DNA of 64,000 bases from Allobrachymonas denitrificans DSM 15123 (GTDB lineage: Bacteria; Pseudomonadota; Gammaproteobacteria; Burkholderiales; Burkholderiaceae_C): the NCBI RefSeq assembly GCF_900110225.1, contig NZ_FOCW01000001.1:1302001-1366000 (forward strand). The letters are read 5' to 3'. Shown one piece after another: positions 48,396 through 56,143 of this stretch. The first letter of the stretch is position 1. Each line of letters opens with the position of its first letter. The translations under genes were made by a program, and so were the position numbers. Below the pieces are notes generated by a model, which was not told where the DNA came from, searched no databases, and was given only the letters and a program-made list of their open reading frames with translations.

Positions 48396-49070
48396 TTACC
48401 GGAGATAACCCTGGGCGAACGCCTTGCTCACTGCCTGGGCACGCGACCGAACCTGCAGCTTGCGATAGATATTCTTGAGGTGTGCGCTCGCCGTCTGCGC
48501 ACTGATACCCAGTTCCTCCCCCACTTCAGCACTGGTATGGCCTTTGGCCACCAGTTGCAAGACCTCCTGCTCGCGGGACGTCAGAAGCTCGCCATCCCGG
48601 GAGTCCTTGCCCCCCAAGTGGTGGATCGTCCTGCGAGCGGCTCCATCGCGCAGTCTTGGCAGCAAGCGGCGAGTAACGCTGGCGGTCAAGGGCGCCCCAC
48701 CGTGCATCACCTCGACAACGGCATCGCCGTAGCTGACAAACCACGAGCTCTTGACGAGATACCCGGTAGCGCCCCTGTCAAAAGCATGCACCGCCTCCAT
48801 CTCGTCGTCGCGCGTGGAAGTCGCGATCACTTCGACCAGCGGCATGCTCTGCTTGATGTGGCCGATCACGTCAAGGCATTGCACGTCCTGCAGATGGAGA
48901 TCAAGCAGCATGACATCGAAATCCTATTGAGTCAGTATGCGCCTCACTTCCTTCACGGAGCTGGCAACTGCACACAACTCGATCCGCTCGTCCTTCTGCA
49001 GCTCGCAACCGATCACGCGCCGGGCATGCGTATTTCCTTCCGCCAGTACTACCTGTATCGGTCGACCCAT
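48396..49070 (-). pseudogene. NarL/LuxR-family response regulator interrupted by an in-frame amber codon
   Basis: From ATG 49070 the frame reads MGRPIQVVLAEGNTHARRVI and onward into a receiver domain, hits TAG at 48926-48924 (codon 49), and continues in the same frame as DFDVMLLDLHLQDVQ, with phospho-acceptor D57, the conserved Lys in GYLVKSS, and a complete LuxR helix-turn-helix (LTSREQEVLQLVAKGHTSAEVGEELGISAQTASAHLKNIYRKL). Total 224 codons. A 171-residue product from ATG 48911 would lack the first receiver strand and helix. It heads toward hrpA, divergent from the CsgG-like operon; CsgD of curli systems is also LuxR-type. Either a recent pseudogene, a suppressed amber, or a sequencing error. 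Confidence 0.8.
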
Positions 49071-49084
49071 TTTTCCAAAATAAC

Positions 49085-49420
49085 GTCGCATTTAATAATA
49101 CCATAATGTTAATGCTATAGCAGCAATAATCTTCGGGTGCACGCAAAAATTCCAGATGCCTATCGCATCTCCGAGTTCTTATCAAGATTGTCACCCGCTT
49201 AAGATGCGGCAATAAACGTTAAATTTTTTTGTTTTTTGTAATTTATTTCGATTGGACACAAATTTTTCATTTAGATACAAATAGTTCTTTATAATTATAT
49301 TCTTTTCATTTATCAATATAGATCAAGGGTTTATCGCTGCCACATGTTCATCTTCGTGGTTTGATGGGTACCTCAATCAGGTCATTCCAAAAGCCTGGCA
49401 AGCAAAGCACACTGCAGCTG
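49085..49420. other. AT-rich non-coding region between the response regulator and the fibre-like operon
   Basis: About 340 bases without a credible gene on either strand. Base composition is clearly unlike the rest of the window, with runs such as AAATTTTTTTGTTTTTTG and TTTATAATTATATTCTTTTC around 49218-49320. Several -10-like hexamers (TATAAT-type at about 49290-49297) make promoters on one or both strands likely, and it would suit IHF or H-NS-type binding. No defined operator was recognised. Confidence 0.6.
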
Positions 49421-49421
49421 T

Positions 49422-49458
49422 CGGGCCGATGATGTAACACGGTAAAAACATCGGCCCG
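49422..49458 (+). promoter_or_regulatory. Leader hairpin upstream of the repeat-protein gene
   Basis: Perfect 10-bp inverted repeat CGGGCCGATG/CATCGGCCCG with a 17-nt A-rich loop, 66 bases before the start codon at 49525. No T-run follows, so it is not an intrinsic terminator; a role in mRNA stability or translation is possible. Confidence 0.5.
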
Positions 49459-49524
49459 TCCGGCTGGCAGATCGTTCTGTTCTGTCGTCCGCACCCACCA
49501 ACCTCTAAGCTAGGAGAAACCATC

Positions 49525-49947
49525 ATGAAACGCCTCGCAATCATCGCTGCCGCTTTCGCCACGACTGCCGCTTTCGCCGCCCCCGGTGAAGTACAGATCA
49601 ACGCCCCCCAGATCCAGGGTGTGGCTGCCATCCAGTCTTCCATTTCCAACGAATCTCGCGGCTTCATGACCAAGGCTCAGCAGAACGTGTCCACCAACAC
49701 GGCTGGTGTCGAAATCAACCAGCCGTCTATTCAACTGACGATCGCCAATGACTCTGACGTGAGCAACAGCGCACGCGGCTTCATGAGCACCGCAAAGCAG
49801 AACCTGGCCAGCAACGACGGCACCGTGTACGTTGACGCTGCTCAGCTGCAGGTCGTCTACGCTAACGACTCCACCATCTCCAACGAAGCTCGCGGCTTCA
49901 TGGCTGACGCCGTGCAGAACCTGGCCACCAACTACGCTCCCAACTAA
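49525..49947 (+). CDS. Exported protein with three 39-residue repeats (candidate fibre subunit)
   Basis: 140 residues, no family I recognise. Signal peptide 1-18 (MKRLAIIAAAFATTAAFA). The whole mature chain is three repeats with an exact 39-residue period: V-x-I/V-x-x-P/A-x-I/L-Q at 23, 62 and 101; SN at 41, 80 and 119; RGFM at 45, 84 and 123; QN at 53, 92 and 131. Each unit has alternating beta-type residues then a Ser/Asn-rich turn, and Asn/Gln/Ser dominate, with no Cys. AGGAG lies seven bases before the ATG. Next to a CsgG-like gene, this looks like a functional-amyloid or adhesin subunit analogous to CsgA/CsgB or HfaA, though it lacks the curlin S-x5-Q-x-G motif. Confidence 0.8.
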   Translation: MKRLAIIAAAFATTAAFAAPGEVQINAPQIQGVAAIQSSISNESRGFMTKAQQNVSTNTAGVEINQPSIQLTIANDSDVSNSARGFMSTAKQNLASNDGTVYVDAAQLQVVYANDSTISNEARGFMADAVQNLATNYAPN

Positions 49948-50031
49948 GCGTTCGGCTTGAGTCCAGCGTGCAGCTGCCGGCCATCATGGCAGGCAGCTGC
50001 CTTTCCGTCACCGCACGTCCAGGAGACTGTC

Positions 50032-50457
50032 ATGTCCATCAAGCGTTTGCAACTGATCACCATCCTGCTGGCCGGCAGTTCCGCAGCCACGCCTCTGCTG
50101 GCAGGCCCATGGGAAGACCCCATCAGCCTGGATCGTCCCGTGCACTATCTGAAACTGCCCAATTACGCGACGCAAAAGTCCACCCCTCTTCAAAAGGCTG
50201 ATGGCATGCCTGCTTCGCTGCGCGCGAAGGTGGCACGCTACCAGGCCAAAGCCAAGTCCGCGATGAACGGAGATGGCACGATCTACACCGAAAAGGACGT
50301 GATCTCCAAGAGCTCCGGCAATGCCCTGCATCGTACCTGCGTTCAGGAAGTTGCAAGCAATACCTATGCAACCACTCCGGGAGCGCCCGTGGCGAAGAAA
50401 GGCCAGGGAGATCAGATCGTCGTCCTGCGCGGGGACGTCATCAATATCTGCAAGTAA
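50032..50457 (+). CDS. Small exported two-cysteine protein of the CsgG-like operon
   Basis: 141 residues of unknown family. Signal peptide MSIKRLQLITILLAGSSAATPLLA, then WEDPISLDRPVHYLKLP, a basic helix (SLRAKVARYQAKAKSAMN), and a C-terminal beta-rich part (GDGTIYTEKDVISKSSG; QIVVLRGDVINICK). Two cysteines, in HRTCVQEV and at the penultimate residue, could form one disulfide in the periplasm. AGGAGA lies nine bases before ATG 50032; the longer upstream frame is not a signal peptide. By position it may be a chaperone, minor subunit or CsgE/F-like accessory; similarity to those was not evident. Confidence 0.75.
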   Translation: MSIKRLQLITILLAGSSAATPLLAGPWEDPISLDRPVHYLKLPNYATQKSTPLQKADGMPASLRAKVARYQAKAKSAMNGDGTIYTEKDVISKSSGNALHRTCVQEVASNTYATTPGAPVAKKGQGDQIVVLRGDVINICK

Positions 50458-50529
50458 CCAGCCCATCTGCCACTGCCAGTTGCCAAACCGCAGCCGGAAC
50501 GAACAAGAAAGCCACATCGAAAGCTTGCC

Positions 50530-52194
50530 ATGCCGACTCGTATCCAGAAAGCACTTTCTTCCCGTCTCCATCGCTTGGCAGGCCGTCGACCGCCCTCCTT
50601 GCGTCTTCTTGTTCCGGCATTGACAACCTTGCTGGTCGCCGGCTGCAGCCTGCCCATCAACCCGGCCCGGGATGCTGAATTCCAGTCCTACGCCAGCATG
50701 TCATCCAGGCCAGTCACCCGGCCTGTCCGCTCCATTTCCAGCTTCTCCGACTCCCTGATGTGCATGGACAAGCTGTTCCAGGAGGCACGCGTTCCCACGA
50801 CCCTGATCAGCAGCAAGTCCATCCCGGACTACTCCACACGGGTCCCGGTTGCCACCAAGGAAATGATCATCACGGCCCTGTCGCAGATGTCGCGCCTGAG
50901 CAACGCCTTCCGTTACGTGGACTTTGAAGTGGACATCGCACGTCAGGATACCGTCCAGAACCTGACCACGATTCTGCTCAACAACAACCAGATGCAGCTG
51001 CAGCGGCCTGCACTGTATGTATCGGGAGGCATGTCCTTCGTCGACCAGAACGTCATCAACAACCGCATGCAGCTGGGAACGTCCGCCACCCGCTTCGAGA
51101 GTGGCGCAAGCACCAACCGAAGTGCCACCGTAGTGGGTCTGGAGCTGCATCTGGGAGACTTCAAATCCCGTACCATCATTCCAGGACTTGACTCTGCCAA
51201 TGAAGTCGTCATCGGCAACGGCGGACAGGGGCTGGATCTTTCCGGCCGGATTGGCAAGTATGGATGGGATTTCAACGTCGGCCGCGATTATGCTGCAGGC
51301 ACTGGCGCTGCCGTGCGCACCTTGGTGGAACTGGCCATGATCGAGCTGACGGGCAAGTGGGCCCGTGTTCCCTACTGGCAGTGCCTGACGCTGGAGCAGA
51401 CCCACCCCGCCTTCCAGCGCCAACTGCGTGAGTGGTACGAATCCAACGATTCGCTTACCCGGCAGCGCCTGATTCAGCGCTCGCTCATGGCGCAGGGTTA
51501 CCTCCCGCGCAGCGAAACCCTGCTGCTTGCCAACAGCCCCATTCTGCGCGAGGCGATTGGCAAGTTCCAGGCCGACCAGGGCATGGTGGTTACCGGCATT
51601 ATCGACTACACCACCTATGACCGTGTCCTGCGCAACTTTGTGAAGTTGGACGAAGAAGGGCAATTCAAGCGCATCGGATGGACAAACGCCAGGATGGAGA
51701 AAGAACAGGGCGACGACACCGTCCCCGATACGTCGGCCCCCCTGAAAATCGATCTCGCCATTGAAAACCCCGTCATCGACAAGACGCGCTTCTACTCGGG
51801 AACTCCCTTGTTCCTCTCGGTGCGCCTGTCTCGCGCTTCGCACCTGTCGTGTTACCACGCCAGCCCGCAGGGCAACGTGATTCGCCTGCTTCCCAACATG
51901 TCCAATCCTGCCTCCCTGGTCTCGGCCAACCAGACCATCCGCATTCCTGACTGGATGTCCCCCAATCCGCCTTTCGTGCTGGATACAGGGGTGCCTGGCA
52001 CCGAATCGGCCATCTGCGTGGCCACCACCGAAGATCCCATGCAGAAACTGCCGGCAACCTATCGTGTGCCTGCCCTGACCTTGATCAAGGGTGCCAATGG
52101 TGTCGAAGGGGTGCGCCAGCAATTCGAGCAGGCCCTCGGGAAAGACGCCATCGCCTACCAAACGCTGAATTGGCAGGTTCTGCCCAAACAGTAA
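50530..52194 (+). CDS. CsgG/HfaB-like outer-membrane lipoprotein with peptidoglycan-binding-like and DUF4384-like regions
   Basis: 554 residues. Lipobox LVAGC (C39). Residues about 60-285 follow the CsgG fold order: SISSFSDSLMCMDKLF, a VATKEMIITALSQMS helix, PALYVSGGMSFVDQNV, a beta-hairpin region with ATVVGLELHLGDFKSRTIIP, and the C-terminal helix AAVRTLVELAMIELTGKWARVPYWQCL. Residues about 300-375 resemble a peptidoglycan-binding helix bundle (LMAQGYLPRSE, LREAIGKFQADQGMVVTGIIDYTTYDRV). Residues about 405-520 look like DUF4384 (FYSGTPLFLSVRLSRASHLSCYHASPQGNVIRLLPN). CsgG forms the secretion pore for curli and HfaB anchors holdfasts; the extra domains could hold the pore to the cell wall. 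Confidence 0.82.
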   Translation: MPTRIQKALSSRLHRLAGRRPPSLRLLVPALTTLLVAGCSLPINPARDAEFQSYASMSSRPVTRPVRSISSFSDSLMCMDKLFQEARVPTTLISSKSIPDYSTRVPVATKEMIITALSQMSRLSNAFRYVDFEVDIARQDTVQNLTTILLNNNQMQLQRPALYVSGGMSFVDQNVINNRMQLGTSATRFESGASTNRSATVVGLELHLGDFKSRTIIPGLDSANEVVIGNGGQGLDLSGRIGKYGWDFNVGRDYAAGTGAAVRTLVELAMIELTGKWARVPYWQCLTLEQTHPAFQRQLREWYESNDSLTRQRLIQRSLMAQGYLPRSETLLLANSPILREAIGKFQADQGMVVTGIIDYTTYDRVLRNFVKLDEEGQFKRIGWTNARMEKEQGDDTVPDTSAPLKIDLAIENPVIDKTRFYSGTPLFLSVRLSRASHLSCYHASPQGNVIRLLPNMSNPASLVSANQTIRIPDWMSPNPPFVLDTGVPGTESAICVATTEDPMQKLPATYRVPALTLIKGANGVEGVRQQFEQALGKDAIAYQTLNWQVLPKQ

Positions 52195-52222
52195 CCTGTG
52201 CAACACAAGCCCGGTGCCAAGC

Positions 52223-53266
52223 ATGCCCAAAACGCTGATTCCGAATGGCTGCAAACAGCAAGCTGCCCTCATTGCTGCCCTGCTGCTCATTGCCCTGCAT
52301 GGCAATGGGACAGCTTGGACGAAAGAGGCCGGAACAAACATCTCTTCGGCGCAGGCATGCCAGGCCAGCGAACAGGAAATATCCAGACTGAAGTGGGAAG
52401 TCAATGGCATGCAATCCAGCAAGGCGGCGGCTGCCAATGCCGCCTGGCTGCTGGGGCTCATCCACCTGCATGGCGCAGGCACCCGTCCCGATCTGCCCCA
52501 GGCCTTTGACTGGTTTACCCGATCTCTGGACTTGGGTGGCCAGGCCTGGGCGCATGCAGGACTGGCCTGGTGCCACCTGGAAGCCTGCAAAGGAGAGGCA
52601 GACCATGAGGCTGCCGCCAAACATATTGCAGCCCTCAGGCATACCCACGCAGCCCGTGCAGATTATCTCGACTGGCTGCTGAAAACACGCCAGGGTCTAG
52701 GCAGCCTTGCCGGCTCCGAGCAGCTGCTCCAGCGTGCCGCACGCGCTGGCGATATTCAGGCGCAGGTCGAATTGGGATTGCGTGCTGTCTCCGACAACAA
52801 GCCGTCACAGGCAGCCCAGCATTTCCGGCAGGCCTCCCCGCTTTCTCCATCCGCCCAGACCAACATCCGCATTCTCCAGCAGCAAAGCGTCAAGATACAG
52901 GGGCGCTACCCGGATGCCCGCAGTCCGGCAGAGGACATCTATCGCGCAGCGCGCGCCAATCACCGCGGTGATGGCCGCCCCAGAAACTATACGGAAGCCA
53001 TACGGCTTTACCGGCTGGCCAGCTCCAAGGGAAACCTTGCTGCCAGGAAAATGCTGGAGCTGATTTACTCTCGCCCCGGGGCTGCAGGTGGCGTAGACAT
53101 TGGCTGGATGTCGCAACTTGCCCATATCAACCCGGTACAAATAGCGCCAGCTCTTGCCGAACCTCCAGCTCCGGGCGACGCAAACCGCTTGCAGCGTGAC
53201 CCTAGCCCGCTCTTTGACCTGTTGCCTTCGCACTGGCAAAAGTGCGTGCGCTCCGAAGCACCCTGA
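52223..53266 (+). CDS. Exported Sel1/TPR-like repeat protein
   Basis: About 347 residues. An N-terminal hydrophobic stretch (AALIAALLLIALHGNGTAW) suggests export. Sel1-type units follow: AAWLLGLIHLHGAGTRPDLPQAFDWFTRSLDLGGQAWAHAGLAW, DIQAQVELGLRAV, and near the C-terminus GDGRPRNYTEAIRLYRLASSKGNLAARKML. Such proteins act as scaffolds. It begins 28 bases after the CsgG-like gene (ATG 52223, or GTG 52214 in frame), so it probably completes the operon. The last 60 residues are Pro-rich without a recognised domain. Confidence 0.78.
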   Translation: MPKTLIPNGCKQQAALIAALLLIALHGNGTAWTKEAGTNISSAQACQASEQEISRLKWEVNGMQSSKAAAANAAWLLGLIHLHGAGTRPDLPQAFDWFTRSLDLGGQAWAHAGLAWCHLEACKGEADHEAAAKHIAALRHTHAARADYLDWLLKTRQGLGSLAGSEQLLQRAARAGDIQAQVELGLRAVSDNKPSQAAQHFRQASPLSPSAQTNIRILQQQSVKIQGRYPDARSPAEDIYRAARANHRGDGRPRNYTEAIRLYRLASSKGNLAARKMLELIYSRPGAAGGVDIGWMSQLAHINPVQIAPALAEPPAPGDANRLQRDPSPLFDLLPSHWQKCVRSEAP

Positions 53267-53473
53267 GGCCTCGGGAAAATCCCGATAGCGCCAGCGCGGA
53301 CATCACTGGCTGCATCGGGACAACACTTGCGTCACTAATTCACATCCCGGGGCCTGCAAGACCTTTTGCATGGAAGGGAAAAGACGGACAATTGGAGGAT
53401 TGGCAGCCGCACAACCCAGTGTCGCAAGCGGCCGCAAGCCCTCACAAGAATCGAACAAGCCCCCTGCCCTCCG

Positions 53474-54823
53474 ATGTCCGGCGTCTTCAACTTCACCTTT
53501 GTTCCCTGGTTCCGTTCCGTTGCGCCCTACATCCACATGCACCGTGGCAAGACGATCGTGATCGGGGTGCCCGGTGAAGCCATTGCTGCCGGCAAACTCG
53601 GCAACATCGCGCAGGACCTGGCGCTGATCCAGAGCATGGGCGTGCAGATCGTGCTGGTGCACGGCTTTCGTCCGCAGGTGAACGAGCAGTTGCGCGCCAA
53701 GGGCTACGAGCCGCATTTCTACAAGGGCACCCGCGTCACCGACAGCGTGGCCCTCGACTGCGCGCTCGAAGCGGCCGGCCAGCTGCGCTACGAAGTGGAA
53801 GCCGCCTTCAGCCAGGGCCTGCCCAACACGCCCATGGCCGGCGCCACGGTGCGCGTCATCTCCGGCAACTTCCTCACGGCCCGCCCGGTCGGCATTGTCG
53901 ATGGCGTCGACTACCAGCACTCCGGCCTGGTGCGCAAGGTCGATGCCACGGCCATCCAGACCATGCTGGATGGCGGCGCCATGGTGCTGCTGTCTCCCCT
54001 CGGCTTCTCGCCCACCGGCGAAGCCTTCAACCTCACGATGGAAAACGTGGCCACCGAGGTTGCCAGCGAACTGCACGCCGACAAGCTGATCTTCCTGACG
54101 GACAACGGCGGCATCCGCCTGCGCCCCATGGATCCTCCCGGCGACGACAACCCGGTCGATACCGAACTGCCGCTGGCCTACGCCGAGTCGCTGCTGAGTC
54201 AGCTGCCTCCCGCAGAAAAGCCCTCCGATATGGGCTTTCACCTGCAGTATTGCGTCACCGCCTGCAAGAACGGCGTGGAGCGCAGCCACATCGTGCCCTA
54301 CCTGGTGGACGGCTCCATCCTGCTCGAGATCTACACCCACGACGGTATCGGCAGCATGGTGGTGGATGAAAAGCTCGAAAGCCTGCGCGAAGCCACCATC
54401 GAGGACGTGGGCGGTATCCTGCAGCTGATCGAGCCGTTCGAGAAGGACGGCACCCTGGTCAAGCGCAGCCGCACCGAAATCGAGCGTGATGCCGACCACT
54501 ACACCATCATCGAACACGACGGCGTGATTTTCGGCTGCGCCGCACTCTACCCCTACCCCGAGGACGGCACCGGCGAAATGGCCTCCGTCACTGTCAGCCC
54601 GCAGGTGCAGGGTCAGGGTGACGGCGACAAGCTGCTGCGCCGCATCGAACAACGCGCCCGCGCCATGGGCCTCAAGAGCATCTTCGTCCTCACCACGCGC
54701 ACCATGCACTGGTTCATCAAGCGCGGCTTCACGGTGGTGGATCCCTCCTGGCTGCCCGAAGCACGCAAGCGCAAGTACAACTGGGACCGCAAGAGCCTGG
54801 TACTGGTCAAGAAACTGCAGTAA
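53474..54823 (+). CDS. argA: Amino-acid N-acetyltransferase (N-acetylglutamate synthase)
   Basis: 449 residues, classical ArgA. N-terminal amino-acid-kinase-like domain (FVPWFRSVAPYIHMHRGKTIVIGVPGEAI; VLVHGFRPQVNEQL; FLTDNGGIRL) that senses arginine, and C-terminal GNAT domain with the acetyl-CoA loop VSPQVQGQGDGDKLLRRIEQRA. It makes N-acetylglutamate, the first step of arginine synthesis. ATG 53474 (MSGVFNFTFVPWFR) is the family start; the frame is open further upstream but lacks coding character. The 207-base gap before it separates it from the Sel1-like gene. Confidence 0.94.
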   Translation: MSGVFNFTFVPWFRSVAPYIHMHRGKTIVIGVPGEAIAAGKLGNIAQDLALIQSMGVQIVLVHGFRPQVNEQLRAKGYEPHFYKGTRVTDSVALDCALEAAGQLRYEVEAAFSQGLPNTPMAGATVRVISGNFLTARPVGIVDGVDYQHSGLVRKVDATAIQTMLDGGAMVLLSPLGFSPTGEAFNLTMENVATEVASELHADKLIFLTDNGGIRLRPMDPPGDDNPVDTELPLAYAESLLSQLPPAEKPSDMGFHLQYCVTACKNGVERSHIVPYLVDGSILLEIYTHDGIGSMVVDEKLESLREATIEDVGGILQLIEPFEKDGTLVKRSRTEIERDADHYTIIEHDGVIFGCAALYPYPEDGTGEMASVTVSPQVQGQGDGDKLLRRIEQRARAMGLKSIFVLTTRTMHWFIKRGFTVVDPSWLPEARKRKYNWDRKSLVLVKKLQ

Positions 54824-54898
54824 GCCCCGTGTGTCGCGGCACATCCTGCCGCATCCGAGGCCCGTATCCCATCTCAATCTGAAAAAGGAGTATCCCGC

Positions 54899-56050
54899 AT
54901 GGCGACCCGCAAAACCACCCCTATCTCCCTGAAGGATCCCACCCGCCTGGTCCGTTCCGGTGACGTGGTGATCGGCAAGAGTTCTGTCGACAACATCGAC
55001 AAGGTCGCCACGCACGAAGCCTCCATGGCTGCCATGACGCGCCGCAGCGTCGCCATCGAACAGATCCTCGAGACTGCCGAAGACAAGCTGCAGGCCATGC
55101 AGACGCTGCTGTCCCGCGCCTCCAAGGACGAGGTCGATGCCCTCAAGCGCATGCTGGCTGTGGACGCCAGCGTGGCACGCCAGAACGTGTCTGCCGACGA
55201 GGAACTGGCTGCGGACTGGCGCAAGGGCGGCTACCCCTACAAGAACCTGATGAGCCGCAAGAACTACGAGAAGCAGAAATACTCGCTTCAGGTAGAACTG
55301 CTCAAGCTGCAGGCCTGGGTCAAGGAAACCGGCGCCCGCGTGGTGATCGTGTTCGAAGGCCGCGATGCAGCCGGCAAGGGCGGCACCATCAAGCGCTTCA
55401 TGGAACACCTGAATCCGCGCGGTGCCCGCGTGGTGGCCCTGGAAAAGCCGACCGACGAGGAACGCGGCCAGTGGTACTTCCAGCGCTACGTGAAGAACCT
55501 GCCCACGCACGGCGAGATCGTGCTGTTCGACCGCTCCTGGTACAACCGCTCGGGCGTCGAGCGCGTGATGGGCTTCTGCACGGAAGAGGAATACCGCGAA
55601 TTCATGCTGCAGGCCCCGCTGTTCGAGCGCATGCTCACCCGCAGCGGCGTGTTCCTGTTCAAGTTCTGGTTCTCCGTCAGCCGCGACGAACAGCGCCGCC
55701 GCTTCAAGGAACGCGAGCTGCACCCGCTCAAGCAGTGGAAACTCAGCCCGATCGACAAGGCCTCGCTGGACAAGTGGGAGGACTACACCCGCGCCAAGGA
55801 AGCCATGTTCTTCGAAACCGACACGGTGGATGCTCCCTGGACCGTCATCAAGTCGGACTGCAAGAAGCGCGCCCGCCTGAACGCCATGCGCTACGTGCTG
55901 AACAAGGTGCCCTACGCCAACAAGGAACTGGACAATATCGGCACGCTCGACACCCTGCTGGTTGGCCGCGCCAACAACATCTATGAGAGCGGCGAGCGCC
56001 CCATGGGTGAAGTGCGCAATGCCTTTGAGCTGCTGGCGAAAAACAAGTAA
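54899..56050 (+). CDS. ppk2: Polyphosphate kinase 2 (class I)
   Basis: 383 residues. After an N-terminal extension of about 100 residues comes the PPK2 core: KLQAWVKETGARVVIVFEGRDAAGKGGTIKR (Walker A 154-162), LEKPTDEERGQWYFQRY, the Walker B LFDRSWYNRSGVERVMGF, and the lid Arg-rich RDEQRRRFKERE. A single core domain indicates class I, which usually makes nucleoside triphosphates from diphosphates with polyphosphate. AAAAGGAG sits before ATG 54899. A strong terminator follows. Confidence 0.93.
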   Translation: MATRKTTPISLKDPTRLVRSGDVVIGKSSVDNIDKVATHEASMAAMTRRSVAIEQILETAEDKLQAMQTLLSRASKDEVDALKRMLAVDASVARQNVSADEELAADWRKGGYPYKNLMSRKNYEKQKYSLQVELLKLQAWVKETGARVVIVFEGRDAAGKGGTIKRFMEHLNPRGARVVALEKPTDEERGQWYFQRYVKNLPTHGEIVLFDRSWYNRSGVERVMGFCTEEEYREFMLQAPLFERMLTRSGVFLFKFWFSVSRDEQRRRFKERELHPLKQWKLSPIDKASLDKWEDYTRAKEAMFFETDTVDAPWTVIKSDCKKRARLNAMRYVLNKVPYANKELDNIGTLDTLLVGRANNIYESGERPMGEVRNAFELLAKNK

Positions 56051-56094
56051 GCTCCCTTTCGGGAATAACAGGGCTTCCTGAAGCTCATGAACAG

Positions 56095-56125
56095 CAAGGC
56101 CTCCATGTCGGAGGCCTTGTTTTTT
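56095..56125 (+). terminator. Rho-independent terminator of ppk2
   Basis: Perfect 10-bp stem CAAGGCCTCC/GGAGGCCTTG with a five-base loop and six T residues. Confidence 0.93.
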
Positions 56126-56143
56126 CGGGTTCCAGACGGGCTC

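Noticed and set aside
48901-49212. 103-codon minus-strand frame overlapping the response regulator's 5' part
   Set aside because: Out of frame with the receiver domain, which is the convincing reading despite its amber codon.
50701-52620. 639-codon minus-strand frame opposite the CsgG-like gene
   Set aside because: Antisense to a lipoprotein with clear signal and domains; translation lacks any domain.
53267-53473. Small hairpin TCGGG/CCCGA after the Sel1-like gene as an operon terminator
   Set aside because: Stem is only five pairs with no T-run; the 207-base gap otherwise shows nothing definite.
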